DNA from: JAKSUT01 sp045616505
Lineage (GTDB): Bacteria; Cyanobacteriota; Vampirovibrionia; Gastranaerophilales; Gastranaerophilaceae
DNA: 64,000 nt
Direction of reading: 5' to 3'
NCBI GenBank assembly: GCA_045616505.1
Contig: JAZLGV010000132.1
Span: 27,337-91,336, forward strand
Part shown: positions 43,185-52,469 of the stretch, piece after piece
Numbering within the stretch: the first letter of the stretch is position 1
Layout: each line of letters opens with the position of its first letter
Position numbers and translations under genes: made by a program
The notes under the pieces: model-generated
The model's input: only the letters and a program-made list of their open reading frames with translations
Database searches by the model: none
Told to the model about the DNA's origin: nothing

Positions 43185-44918
43185 TTATTTGTTCTTATAC
43201 AAAGAATATCTTTCGCCTGTTTCGACTAGGATTAAGCGACTTTCAATCGCATCTTTATATGGTTGATTATCTCTAAAGTTTTTGTTTTTAACGATAACGT
43301 AAGTTATTCCGTCTTTGTAATTTAGAGCTTTATCTAATTCGTCAAATAATGGATCAGTTATAAATATAACTTTTTTAGCATGTATCATAACACTTGGTTT
43401 TACTGCAAAGTCAAAAGTTACGATTTGAGAATTTGCACTCATTTCACTATGGATTGAGTAATTAACAATTTCATTTTCGCCGTTTTCATAAACGAAATTA
43501 AAAATATTCAATACGGCAAGTAAAATTATTACTGCTGAAAAAAGTACATATCCGCCTGCGATTTTTAGAGCGTTTTTAGTTTTTGCAAGCATAATCAAAA
43601 TTATACTTGAGATTAAAATGCAAGAAATATCTAAAAATCTTAGAGGTGCAAGTTTTGTTTGCAAGTTTTCTGGCAAGAAGAACCATGCAACAAAACCGCC
43701 AATAGCAACAATTGCGAATATCCAACCAAAAATTGTTGTTGAAATTTTTAATACATTTTGGTTTTTATTTTCCAAGTAACTTTGGTGTAGGTAGTAGCCG
43801 ACAAGCAAAGCCGCTGATGGGAATGCTGGCAAAATGTATGTTGGTAATTTTGTGCTTGAAGAACTGAATACACAGAATATGATTGCAAAACTTAAAAATG
43901 CAAACATAATGAATTTTTCTTCTTTTGTTTCAACATTAAACATTGCAAACATTTTATTGAAGAAATTACCTTGTGCTTCTTTAATTTTTCCAATAGTTTT
44001 TTTAGCGCCTTGAACAAGTTGGTCGATAAATAAAATACTCCAAGGTAAGAAACCTAGGAAGAATACGAAAAAGAAATAGTACCAAGGACGTTCTCTTCCA
44101 ATTGTTTCTGAGTTAATAAATCTTGCAAAATGGTGAGCAAGAATATATTGTTTGAAAAATTCGTATCCGTAATCTTTTACCATAATATAATGCCAAGGTG
44201 TTATGATTAGCAAAAATACAACTAACCCTGGTAGCATGTTTATTGGTTTAAAAATATCTTTTGCAGTTTTTGTAATTAAGTTAAATATAAAAAGAACTGT
44301 ACAAGGAAGCGCAATCGCAAGAATACCTTTTGAAAGAACTCCAAGTCCCATAAATACATAAAATGCAAACCAATAATATTTTTTATTTTTTTCTTCGCAA
44401 TAATGAGTTAAAATTCCACAATATAAGCAAAGTGCAACAAAAATTGTTATAAGCATATCTAAAATTGCAACGTGTGAAAGTATCAAGAAGAAAACACTTG
44501 ATAATAAAACAACGGCAGAAATCATACCATATAATTTTGAAATTACTTGTCTGCCTACATAATAAGTTGCATAAACAAGTCCCATTGTGCATAGTGCAAT
44601 AGGAAATCTTACTGTAAATGGATTGAAGGCATTAAATAATTTGTAAGAAATACCAACAAGCCAAAAATAAAGAGGTGGTTTTTCTAAAAATGGAACACCA
44701 TTTAGCATAAGGCAATTTAAGTCATTAGAATTAAATAAATCTCTTGCCATAATTGCATATCTTGATTCATCAACGTCAATAAGTTGATAGTTTCCAATTC
44801 CGATAAATAAAAATATTATGCTTAAAATAAAAAGCATGGAAAGATAAAATATATCTTGATGTTTTTCAAAATTTTCGGATAGTTTTTTGAAAAAATCACT
44901 ATGTAAAATATTATTCAT
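43185..44918 (-). CDS. ArnT/PMT-like GT83 glycosyltransferase
   Basis: 577 residues, about 12 membrane helices. The N-terminal periplasmic loop holds LIDVDESRYAIMARDLF and EKPPLYFWLVG, the catalytic signatures of the GT83/ArnT family, which move a sugar from an undecaprenyl-phosphate carrier to lipid A or another acceptor. C-terminal globular region (about 470-577) is periplasmic-like. AGGAGAG precedes the ATG. It faces the metallophosphoesterase divergently. Sugar and acceptor are unknown. Confidence 0.87.
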   Translation of the reverse strand: MNNILHSDFFKKLSENFEKHQDIFYLSMLFILSIIFLFIGIGNYQLIDVDESRYAIMARDLFNSNDLNCLMLNGVPFLEKPPLYFWLVGISYKLFNAFNPFTVRFPIALCTMGLVYATYYVGRQVISKLYGMISAVVLLSSVFFLILSHVAILDMLITIFVALCLYCGILTHYCEEKNKKYYWFAFYVFMGLGVLSKGILAIALPCTVLFIFNLITKTAKDIFKPINMLPGLVVFLLIITPWHYIMVKDYGYEFFKQYILAHHFARFINSETIGRERPWYYFFFVFFLGFLPWSILFIDQLVQGAKKTIGKIKEAQGNFFNKMFAMFNVETKEEKFIMFAFLSFAIIFCVFSSSSTKLPTYILPAFPSAALLVGYYLHQSYLENKNQNVLKISTTIFGWIFAIVAIGGFVAWFFLPENLQTKLAPLRFLDISCILISSIILIMLAKTKNALKIAGGYVLFSAVIILLAVLNIFNFVYENGENEIVNYSIHSEMSANSQIVTFDFAVKPSVMIHAKKVIFITDPLFDELDKALNYKDGITYVIVKNKNFRDNQPYKDAIESRLILVETGERYSLYKNK

Positions 44919-45000
44919 AAAAAATCAGCTCTCCTTAATTTGTGTTAAAATTTTAGATAAATGTAGTTTAGTAGAAAAAAAAAGGGTTTTCAAGATAATA

Positions 45001-45858
45001 ATGAGATTGAATTTAAAAATATTAGTATTATTGTTTTTTGTTTCGCAAATGTTTGCACAGGTTTCATTTGCACGAGATGTAAAATTTGTTCAAGTTTCAG
45101 ACTCTCATATCATGATGAATGCAAATGTTTATTCTTCAAGAAATGTTATAGGGGCTGAAGATTATCTTGAAGCAACAATTGCAGATATAAATACAATAAA
45201 AGATTTAGATTTTGTTATTTTTTCTGGTGATAATATTGATAGATCAAACCCTGATGATTTAATTTACTTTTTGAAAGTTGTTAATAAATTAAAAGTCCCT
45301 TATTATGTTGTAATTGGAAATCACGAAGTTTTTAAATCTCAACATTTTACAAAAAAAGATTACATGAAACTTGTTTCTAAATATTCAAGAAGTTGTAAAC
45401 ATAGAAAACCAAATTACGTATTCAAAAAAAACGGTACAGTTTTTATAGTTGTTGATGGTGCAAAAGAATTTATCCCAGGGCCTGCTGGATATTTTAGAAA
45501 AGCAACTTTAGCTTGGTTGGATAAAAAACTTAAACATTACAAACATTCTCATGTCGTAATTTGTCAGCATTTTCCGTTAGAACCACCATATTTTAACAGA
45601 ACTCACGCAACTTATGATGTTGATACATACAAAAATTTACTTGCAAAACATAAAAATGTAGTAGCTGTTATTTCTGGTCACTATCATGAAAATGGGGAAA
45701 AAGAAGTGAACGGAGTTTATCATTCAAGTTGTCCAGCACTTTTAAACCCTCCTCATAATTACAAAATTATCGAGATAGAATATTTGAATGATGGAAAAGC
45801 TCAAATTTATACTCAATTACGTCATTCTGAGTTGTATGGTTCAAATAACAATGATTAA
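45001..45858 (+). CDS. Exported calcineurin-like metallophosphoesterase
   Basis: 285 residues. ATG 45001 gives a signal peptide (MRLNLKILVLLFFVSQMFA, cleavage near residue 24); the longer frame from 44887 is rejected because it overlaps the opposite ArnT-like gene start. The metal-binding motifs are intact: VSDSHI (DxH), FSGDNID (GDxxD), IGNHE, QHFPLE and SGHYHENG (GHxH). It probably acts in the periplasm on a phosphodiester or phospholipid-type substrate, close to an envelope glycosyltransferase gene. Confidence 0.88.
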   Translation: MRLNLKILVLLFFVSQMFAQVSFARDVKFVQVSDSHIMMNANVYSSRNVIGAEDYLEATIADINTIKDLDFVIFSGDNIDRSNPDDLIYFLKVVNKLKVPYYVVIGNHEVFKSQHFTKKDYMKLVSKYSRSCKHRKPNYVFKKNGTVFIVVDGAKEFIPGPAGYFRKATLAWLDKKLKHYKHSHVVICQHFPLEPPYFNRTHATYDVDTYKNLLAKHKNVVAVISGHYHENGEKEVNGVYHSSCPALLNPPHNYKIIEIEYLNDGKAQIYTQLRHSELYGSNNND

Positions 45859-45923
45859 TTTTGTAAAATAAATCACCCTTTTTTATGATGTTTATTTGTA
45901 TAAAAAAGGAGTAAAATTCTGGT

Positions 45924-48077
45924 ATGAAAAAGAAAGTTTTTGCATACCTACATACGCATTGGGATAGAGAATGGTATAGAGAATATGAAATATTCCGTTT
46001 ACGTCTTTTGCGTGTCTTTGATAGAGTTTTAGAACTTCTTGAAGCCGGAAAAATACCGTCTTTTTATTTTGATGGTCAAACTGCTGCACTTCAAGATTAT
46101 TTGGAATTAAATAAAGATAAAGAAAAACTTGTTAGAAAATTTATAAAAGAAAAGAAACTTTTTATAGGTCCTTTTTATACTCTTGTTGATGAATTTTTAA
46201 CAGATGAAATTTGTTTTAGAAAGAATTTGGAATTTGGTTTGCAATATGCGAAAGATATGGGCTGTGAAGATTTTATCGGGTATTTTGCAGATACATTCGG
46301 TCATAATGCACAAGTATGCAATATTTTAAAAGAGTATGGAATTGATAAAGCAGTTGTATGGCGTGGTTGTGGTGCTGAAATTCCTGCTGAATTTAAGTTT
46401 AACGGCATTGATACTGTAAATTTAGTAAGAGGATATTTTAACGATATTTTCTCTACTGATTTAGATATTGAAAAAAAAGTTGAATTTTTAAAAAAAGAAT
46501 TAGACTTGATTGCAGAAAAATCTTCAAATGTTTTGTTGCTTTCAATCGGTGCTGATCATTTAGGTTTAAAAACAGATATTGCAGAGCAAATAAAAGAAGT
46601 TAATAAACATTTAGATGATTATGAAATTGTTTTGAGTTCTCCTTTTGAATATTTTAAAGCTGTAAAAAATAATTTTTCAAAATATTCTCACGATACAGAA
46701 CTTCGTGATAATTCAACAACTTTTATTTTAACTGGTTCTTATTCTTCAAGAATAGATTTGAAACAATATAGTGCAAAATGTTCATATAGTTTAGATTTGG
46801 CAAATAGATTTCAAAAATTTGCACAAAAAAAATATAAAACAAAATCTTATGATGAAAGTATAAATTATGCTTATAAATTATTGCTACAAAATTTAGCACA
46901 TGATGGTATTTGTGGATGTTCGACTGATGATGTTCATCGTGAAAATATTATGCGTTATAAAAAGATTTTGCAAATAGCAAATACAATTATCAAAGAAATA
47001 ATCTATGAAACAGGTGAAAAATCATTGGTAATAAATCTTTCTCAAGATATTTTCACAGGTGTTTTAAGATTTGATAGTGAAAATAAAGATTTAGAAAAAG
47101 AATTTCAAAAAATATATGAAAAAGAGGGTTTTCCAGAATCTATTTTGTGTGCAACAAGAAAAATTCCTGTAACAGAAGATTATGGAAAAATTTATACATA
47201 TCTTTCTTATGTAGTAGATAAAGTTCCTTCTCGACTTTTGACAAAGACACATAAGTCAAGTGGTGGGAATTATGAAAACAGCGATTTGAAAGTAACTAAA
47301 AAATCAATTGAAAATTCAAAAATTGCAATTTCTATAAAAAATGGAAAATTTGAATTAGTTGATAAAAAAACAAATACTAATTATACAGATTTTATTAGTT
47401 TTATTGATTATCTTGACGATGGTGATACTTATAATTTCGGGCCAGTAAAGGATGATAAAGGAACTACAGGAACAATTATTGAGTCTGAAGTGTTGCGAAA
47501 AGGTGAAATTCAAAATGCATTACTTGTAAAAGTTGATGTTAAAGGAATTGTTTATAATGTAGAAATTGCATTAAATAGAAATTCAGATTTGTTGAATTTC
47601 AAAATTGATTGGAAAAATACTGAAAAAAATCATTTGCTTCAAGTTCAATTTAATTTAAAAGAAAAAATAACAAAAACTTATTCTCAATGTATGGGTGAAA
47701 TAGTAGAAAGGGTTTTTGACCCAGATTATGAAATAAGAAAACATCTTCCAAAGAAAAAAGGTATAGAAGCAAAAACGAATATTGCACCTATGCAAAAATA
47801 CGTAAATGCACAAGGATTTGAGATAGTTACAAAAGGTTTGTTTGAATATGAAGTTGTAGGAAATAAATTGGCCTTAACACTTTTAAGAGCAATAGGCATA
47901 ATTTCTAATCCGAAAAACCCTGCACGTTCTACTCCGGCAGGCCCTCCATTAAAAGTTGAAGATGCACAATTAATACAAAAAAATAGAGTGGTTTTTGCAA
48001 TAGGCTTTGATGATTATAAAAATTATAAACAGGCAATTCAAAAAATTTATCCGTATGTGATAACTTATAAAGAATAA
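45924..48077 (+). CDS. GH38-family alpha-mannosidase
   Basis: 717 residues, no signal peptide, so cytosolic. The GH38 site is visible: THWDREW (His12 and Asp14 zinc ligands), YFDGQ, GPFYTLVDEFL, the nucleophile Asp123 in YFADTFGHNAQ, and LAHDGICGCSTDDVH supplying the last zinc His. The beta-sandwich C-terminus follows from about 430. Family members release terminal alpha-mannose. AAGGAG precedes the ATG. Cytosolic action suggests degradation of imported oligosaccharides. Confidence 0.92.
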   Translation: MKKKVFAYLHTHWDREWYREYEIFRLRLLRVFDRVLELLEAGKIPSFYFDGQTAALQDYLELNKDKEKLVRKFIKEKKLFIGPFYTLVDEFLTDEICFRKNLEFGLQYAKDMGCEDFIGYFADTFGHNAQVCNILKEYGIDKAVVWRGCGAEIPAEFKFNGIDTVNLVRGYFNDIFSTDLDIEKKVEFLKKELDLIAEKSSNVLLLSIGADHLGLKTDIAEQIKEVNKHLDDYEIVLSSPFEYFKAVKNNFSKYSHDTELRDNSTTFILTGSYSSRIDLKQYSAKCSYSLDLANRFQKFAQKKYKTKSYDESINYAYKLLLQNLAHDGICGCSTDDVHRENIMRYKKILQIANTIIKEIIYETGEKSLVINLSQDIFTGVLRFDSENKDLEKEFQKIYEKEGFPESILCATRKIPVTEDYGKIYTYLSYVVDKVPSRLLTKTHKSSGGNYENSDLKVTKKSIENSKIAISIKNGKFELVDKKTNTNYTDFISFIDYLDDGDTYNFGPVKDDKGTTGTIIESEVLRKGEIQNALLVKVDVKGIVYNVEIALNRNSDLLNFKIDWKNTEKNHLLQVQFNLKEKITKTYSQCMGEIVERVFDPDYEIRKHLPKKKGIEAKTNIAPMQKYVNAQGFEIVTKGLFEYEVVGNKLALTLLRAIGIISNPKNPARSTPAGPPLKVEDAQLIQKNRVVFAIGFDDYKNYKQAIQKIYPYVITYKE

Positions 48078-48098
48078 AGATGTTAAAGAATTAAAATA

Positions 48099-48137
48099 AA
48101 GGAATGGGCGAAAATCTTTGATTTTCGCCCATTCCTT
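48099..48137. terminator. Bidirectional terminator
   Basis: A 17-bp near-perfect stem (AAGGAATGGGCGAAAAT with its complement) around 48099-48137 serves GH38 and, on the opposite strand, the M41-like gene. Confidence 0.85.
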
Positions 48138-48172
48138 CTTAATTATCGTGTTTATTTAATCAGTTTTTATAT

Positions 48173-51100
48173 TTATAAAGTCTTGTACCAATCATTAGAA
48201 CTCAATTTAGAAACGCTATATTTCAAACCTTTTTTAGAGTATTCAATAACGTCTAAAATCTTTTCGTTCAATTTTTGTAATGCTTCTTTCTTTTCAGGAG
48301 TTTGGTTTTTAATCCATTCAGCAAGTTCTTTTCTGAATACTTCCCCAAGAACGATACAAGAGCCTGTTCCAACAAGTTTTCCGTATTTGTCTGCGAATTT
48401 ATTGTTGAAGTCTTCATATTCTTCTGTAATATCGTCAGAGATAATCAACGCATTTTCCATAATTGCATCTACGTCTTTTCTCATGATTTCTTTTTGTTCT
48501 TCAGAAGGAGTTAGAAGCATACCATTTACTGATAATTTACCTGTGTGTGCGCCTTGTCCCATAAGCATTACTGCTCTGTTTGCAGTTTGAGTTGCAGATT
48601 CTAAGTCAGCTGTGATACCGTAAGAACCATCCATTCCGAAGAATTTCTTTTCAGCAGAGTGTCCACCGTATGAACATACAACATCTGCAAACATTTTTTC
48701 AAATGACATTTCAGGGTTTTCAACTTTAGAACTGAAGTAAACAGCTCCACCGTACCAACCACGAGGGTCAAGAGTTACGAAGTTTACTTTTTCAGGTGAA
48801 CGCCATGGGATTTGTGTGTCAAGAGCTAAATTTCTCATTACTTCAAGGTTTGTAGCGTGTCCACATTCGTGAGATGCTACCAATCTCTTTTCGTAATCAG
48901 GCATGTTGTTTGCTGCTAATCTACCTGTTGTTAATTGTAAGTAACCTTCTACTAAATCTTCGTTAGTTATTTCAGCATGTTCTCTTTCAATTGCAACAGA
49001 ACGTGTTTTCTTAATTAATGAATTTAAGTCATTATAAGAGAAGTATTCTGTAATTTGAGAAGCATATTTAAGGAAATTAGCTTTTTCTGCTTCCCCACCA
49101 GCTACTTTTAATTTGTAGTCTGTTAATGCTTTATCTACTATTTTTTCTCTGGCTTTGATATCAAATGCAGGTGTATCTACTGAAATTGCTTCAGAAAAAC
49201 CGCTTGATTGAGCTAATGTAGAGCCTGCAATTCTAGAATTTGAAATTGAACCTAGGATAAGAATGTTCAAACCTTTATCGTTTGCGTTTTTAATTTCTCT
49301 TTGAATTAGAGGCATCAAGTTCATATATCTTGAAGAAATTTCTTCTCCAGCCATAAAGTATTCAAAATTATCAATGTATAAAACAGCAGCTTTGTCTGCG
49401 TTAGCATCAGCTTGAGCTCTCAACATTGAGAACATTTTTTTGATGTCATCATCAGGATATTTTGCTTGACCTGTCATTGGGTTTTCTTTTATTGTGAAAT
49501 CCATTGCGTTGATTTCAACGTAAGGAGCTTTTACTTCACCTGCGATTGCTTGTGCTGTAAATCTTCTACCTGCGCCAACTGTATCGTCAGCAGAATATAT
49601 CAACATTCCTTTTGTACCAAGTGTATTGGCTTTTATTTCTTTTACGATTAGTTGAGCTTCATGTTTTGTTGCTTCTTTTCCTAAGAATTGACTAATATTT
49701 TTTCCTGTATTGAAGATAACTTGAATTTTTCCGTCATCAGATGCACCTTTGAACAATGTTTTTGCTTCATCCATATAAGCACTAACATCTTCAACTGTGA
49801 TTTCTGGTTTATCAATATAATATATTGAAAGTTTTTTCATTAAGTTTTGAGCTTTTTCAGGAAATTCACCATCTAACAATGCAGCTGCTTCGATAGCTTT
49901 GTCCATTGCTTCTGGTGTGAAATCTTTTTCAATATCTTTTAACAAAATTGGTTGTTCTTTAAATGCTTCTTTTACTTGTGTTGGGCTTAACATTGGAAGT
50001 GAAGTATCACCAAAATTGCTGAACATATTTGAAATCATTGGAGATTTCATATCTCCGTAATATGTTTCTTTTTGTTGTAATGCGATGAATTTAATATTTT
50101 TAGGTGGGTTTTGTACCATTTCGTAAAATTCTTCTGTTGGACTCCAGCTACCCATACCAGAAGCATCTACTTTTGTTTCTTTATCTACAAGTTCGTCTTG
50201 ATTGTAAACAATGATGTGAGTTTTGCTTGTATCTTCTGCAAGTTTTTTTGCAGTATTTGCAATTTTTTGGCTGTCAACATTATCTAAAACAGTTAGTGTT
50301 GCATTTGATGAGTTTAATTTTCCTTTATCTAAAGATTCGGAATCTTGCATAACGTAATTGATACTGTTAATTAAGTAATCAGATTTCGCATCGTTATCAC
50401 TTAAAACAAACATGTTTACACCTAAAGAAAGGTTTTTCAAAACTTTTTTAGCTTTTGCATCAAATGCTGATAAGTGAACGCTATTTTCATCAAATGTACG
50501 TTCAATAGCTTTGTCATTAGCTTTGAAGTCTGCAGTTATTCTTTCTAAACCTTGCGTAATATAACCTTTTCCAGTTTCTGTTTTTCCGATATTCATTGTA
50601 CTTTGAATAAAGAATGAAGCAGGAAGTTTTATTTTTGTGTTTCCGTATGATTCTTTAGCTGCCATGTAGTTTTGATAAATTTTGTCTGCTATTTCTTCGT
50701 CATAAGTAACTTTTTGTTTTTCATCAAGAGGTTTGATTTCCCCTTTTTCAGCTTCCATTTCATTATCTATATTTTGAAGTTCTTTAGCGATTGCTACTTT
50801 TAAATTTCCCAAAGCATTTATATCAGAGAAAATATTTTTGTCTAAAATAGATGCAAATACACCTGCGTTTTCAGATTTTAATTCAGACGCATTTTGTGCT
50901 TGAGGGTTTTGTCTTGCATCTTCAATTTTTTCGATGAATTCTAAAGTAGAAAGTAAGTTTGCTGCAAAAAGATGTCTTTCATCTACTTTTTTGTCGCCAT
51001 ATTCTCTAGCAACACCTTCAGCAGTAAGTAATGTATCTAATGCTTCATCAGTTGATGCATCTTTAATTTCTTTCATTTTTTGTTCTGTTGATTTTGTTGC

Positions 51101-51259
51101 AGAACCAAATGTAATATATGATTTTGGAAATACTCTTGTTTCTTTATCGTTCAGAATAGGATTTTGCATGTTTGTGTTTTGAATTTTATTCTTCTTTTGT
51201 AGTTGAGAATAATTGTTTGTAATCCCTAAAACGTTTGATTGATTAATTTTTTCTATCAT
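48173..51259 (-). CDS. FtsH/M41-like protease with degenerate AAA modules
   Basis: 1028 residues, no membrane segment. Residues about 70-115 resemble a Clp N-domain (TAEGVAREYGDKKVDERHLF). Residues about 230-500 resemble a degenerate Clp D1: FTPEAMDKAIEAAALLDGE then FPEKAQNLMKK, as in Clp proteins. Residues about 545-760 align with an FtsH AAA domain but the P-loop reads DDTVGAGRRF instead of GPPGTGKT and Walker B YIDNFE instead of FIDE. The C-terminal M41 domain is intact: HECGH at 797-801, GGHSAEK and Asp885 in ADLESAT. A proteolytically competent, ATPase-impaired cytosolic protein is inferred. AGGAG precedes the ATG. Confidence 0.78.
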   Translation of the reverse strand: MIEKINQSNVLGITNNYSQLQKKNKIQNTNMQNPILNDKETRVFPKSYITFGSATKSTEQKMKEIKDASTDEALDTLLTAEGVAREYGDKKVDERHLFAANLLSTLEFIEKIEDARQNPQAQNASELKSENAGVFASILDKNIFSDINALGNLKVAIAKELQNIDNEMEAEKGEIKPLDEKQKVTYDEEIADKIYQNYMAAKESYGNTKIKLPASFFIQSTMNIGKTETGKGYITQGLERITADFKANDKAIERTFDENSVHLSAFDAKAKKVLKNLSLGVNMFVLSDNDAKSDYLINSINYVMQDSESLDKGKLNSSNATLTVLDNVDSQKIANTAKKLAEDTSKTHIIVYNQDELVDKETKVDASGMGSWSPTEEFYEMVQNPPKNIKFIALQQKETYYGDMKSPMISNMFSNFGDTSLPMLSPTQVKEAFKEQPILLKDIEKDFTPEAMDKAIEAAALLDGEFPEKAQNLMKKLSIYYIDKPEITVEDVSAYMDEAKTLFKGASDDGKIQVIFNTGKNISQFLGKEATKHEAQLIVKEIKANTLGTKGMLIYSADDTVGAGRRFTAQAIAGEVKAPYVEINAMDFTIKENPMTGQAKYPDDDIKKMFSMLRAQADANADKAAVLYIDNFEYFMAGEEISSRYMNLMPLIQREIKNANDKGLNILILGSISNSRIAGSTLAQSSGFSEAISVDTPAFDIKAREKIVDKALTDYKLKVAGGEAEKANFLKYASQITEYFSYNDLNSLIKKTRSVAIEREHAEITNEDLVEGYLQLTTGRLAANNMPDYEKRLVASHECGHATNLEVMRNLALDTQIPWRSPEKVNFVTLDPRGWYGGAVYFSSKVENPEMSFEKMFADVVCSYGGHSAEKKFFGMDGSYGITADLESATQTANRAVMLMGQGAHTGKLSVNGMLLTPSEEQKEIMRKDVDAIMENALIISDDITEEYEDFNNKFADKYGKLVGTGSCIVLGEVFRKELAEWIKNQTPEKKEALQKLNEKILDVIEYSKKGLKYSVSKLSSNDWYKTL

Positions 51260-51547
51260 GTAACTTACTCCTATGGAACTATTCTGATAAGTGTATAATG
51301 AACATCAATATTTTTTTTTGCCATCATGTGAAAAAACTGTTACAAAAAATTTTTATTTTAAAATTAAAATTCCTAAAATTTCAAAAATAGTAAGGCTATA
51401 AGCCATGTTAAGTATTGTAACAAAATTTGGGTTTTCTGAAATTCGATACCCTGAAAAACCTTTATATACATGTAAGTAACGCAAATCACTAAAACTTATA
51501 TATTAAACACACACTACTACACACGAGGAATTGAAAACAAATTCCAA
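51260..51547. other. Intergenic stretch upstream of an orphan plus-strand terminator
   Basis: No coding frame of note. A GGAATT/AATTCC hairpin at about 51527-51545 precedes the terminator at 51548, so a short plus-strand RNA could be made here; a promoter was not identified with confidence. Confidence 0.35.
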
Positions 51548-51579
51548 CCACATTTTTTAATAAAATGTGGCTTTTTTTT
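51548..51579 (+). terminator. Rho-independent terminator without an upstream gene
   Basis: CCACATTTT (51548-51556), 5-base loop, AAAATGTGG (51562-51570), then C and eight T. No plus-strand gene precedes it. Confidence 0.7.
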
Positions 51580-51592
51580 GCTTTTTTTTAAT

Positions 51593-51628
51593 AAAAAAGA
51601 TGGAATATATAAGTATATTCCATCTTTT
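51593..51628 (-). terminator. Terminator of the min operon (minus strand)
   Basis: A 15-bp stem, AAAAGATGGAATATA with complement at 51614-51628; the minus-strand transcript ends in six T. Confidence 0.85.
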
Positions 51629-51650
51629 GACTATATTTTAAAAACTAAAT

Positions 51651-52469
51651 TTATTTTTTCTTATTTTTTTTAGATTTAGTTTTTTCTTTTGTTTCTTTGT
51701 CATGGCATGAACAAGTGCAATCTTCGTCGCAAGTTTCATCGCAATTGCATTCTTCTTCACCACAATCACATTTTTCTAATTCTTTTTCAGCTTCTTTTTT
51801 GCAAGCATCAATTTCTTCTTTGCACTCGCAAGTTTCAGCTTTTGGGCATTCTTCGCAATCTGTGTCTGAATCTTTGTATTCACAATCACAATCTGCGCAA
51901 GGGTCTTCATCTTCTACGACGCACTCGCAAGTTTCAACTTTTGGACAATTTTCACAAAGCATGTCTGTTTCTTTGTATTCACAGTCACAATCTGTGCATT
52001 TATCTTCTGCAACACATTCACAAGTTTCAACTTTTGGACATTCATCGCAAGTCATATCAGAATCTTTGTATTCGCAATCACAACCTTCACATGGGTCATC
52101 AAATTCTTCAGATTCTTCAATTTCTTTTGCTTTTTTAGCTTCTTCTTCAGCTTTTATAACTGCATTTATTTCGTCTTCTTCCTTTGCTCTTAATACAGGA
52201 ATAGACAACATAAGTGCCATTTGTTCGCCTTCTTGTTCAAAGTTAAGTTCAAGTGCATCTTTGTCCATTTCAACATATTTTGAAAGAACTTCAATCATTT
52301 CTCCACGCATTCTTTCTAATAAGTATGGAGTTAAATTTGTTCTATCTTGCATTAAAACAAGTTTTAATCTGTTGCAAGCAGAGTTTTTTGCACTATCTTC
52401 GTCTGTTTTTGTGTCTTGTTGGAAAAAACCAACAACTTTTTTATATAAATCTGTAAATATATCTTTCAT
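51651..52469 (-). CDS. minE: MinE with a 30-cysteine repeat tail
   Basis: Residues 1-95 are a complete MinE: membrane-targeting helix (MKDIFTDLYKKVVGFFQ), MinD-binding NRLKLVLMQDRTNLTPYLL and the dimer sheet to PVLRAKEE. MinE normally ends near residue 90. Here residues 96-272 follow: an acidic helix (to about 122), then three tandem repeats (C127-157, C158-190, C191-221), each with seven cysteines in CxxCDCEYK, CxxCPK and TCEC, then KCDCGEEECNCDETC and CSCH, giving 30 cysteines in all, and a Lys-rich end. The tail looks metal- or disulfide-binding. Its ATG overlaps the minD stop by one base. Confidence 0.9.
   Translation of the reverse strand: MKDIFTDLYKKVVGFFQQDTKTDEDSAKNSACNRLKLVLMQDRTNLTPYLLERMRGEMIEVLSKYVEMDKDALELNFEQEGEQMALMLSIPVLRAKEEDEINAVIKAEEEAKKAKEIEESEEFDDPCEGCDCEYKDSDMTCDECPKVETCECVAEDKCTDCDCEYKETDMLCENCPKVETCECVVEDEDPCADCDCEYKDSDTDCEECPKAETCECKEEIDACKKEAEKELEKCDCGEEECNCDETCDEDCTCSCHDKETKEKTKSKKNKKK

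Noticed and set aside
44887..45000. Upstream extension of the metallophosphoesterase
   Set aside because: It would overlap the ArnT-like gene start and precede an obvious signal peptide at 45001.
51525..51545. CRISPR-repeat-like GAATTGAAAAC string
   Set aside because: Occurs once, no spacers or cas genes.
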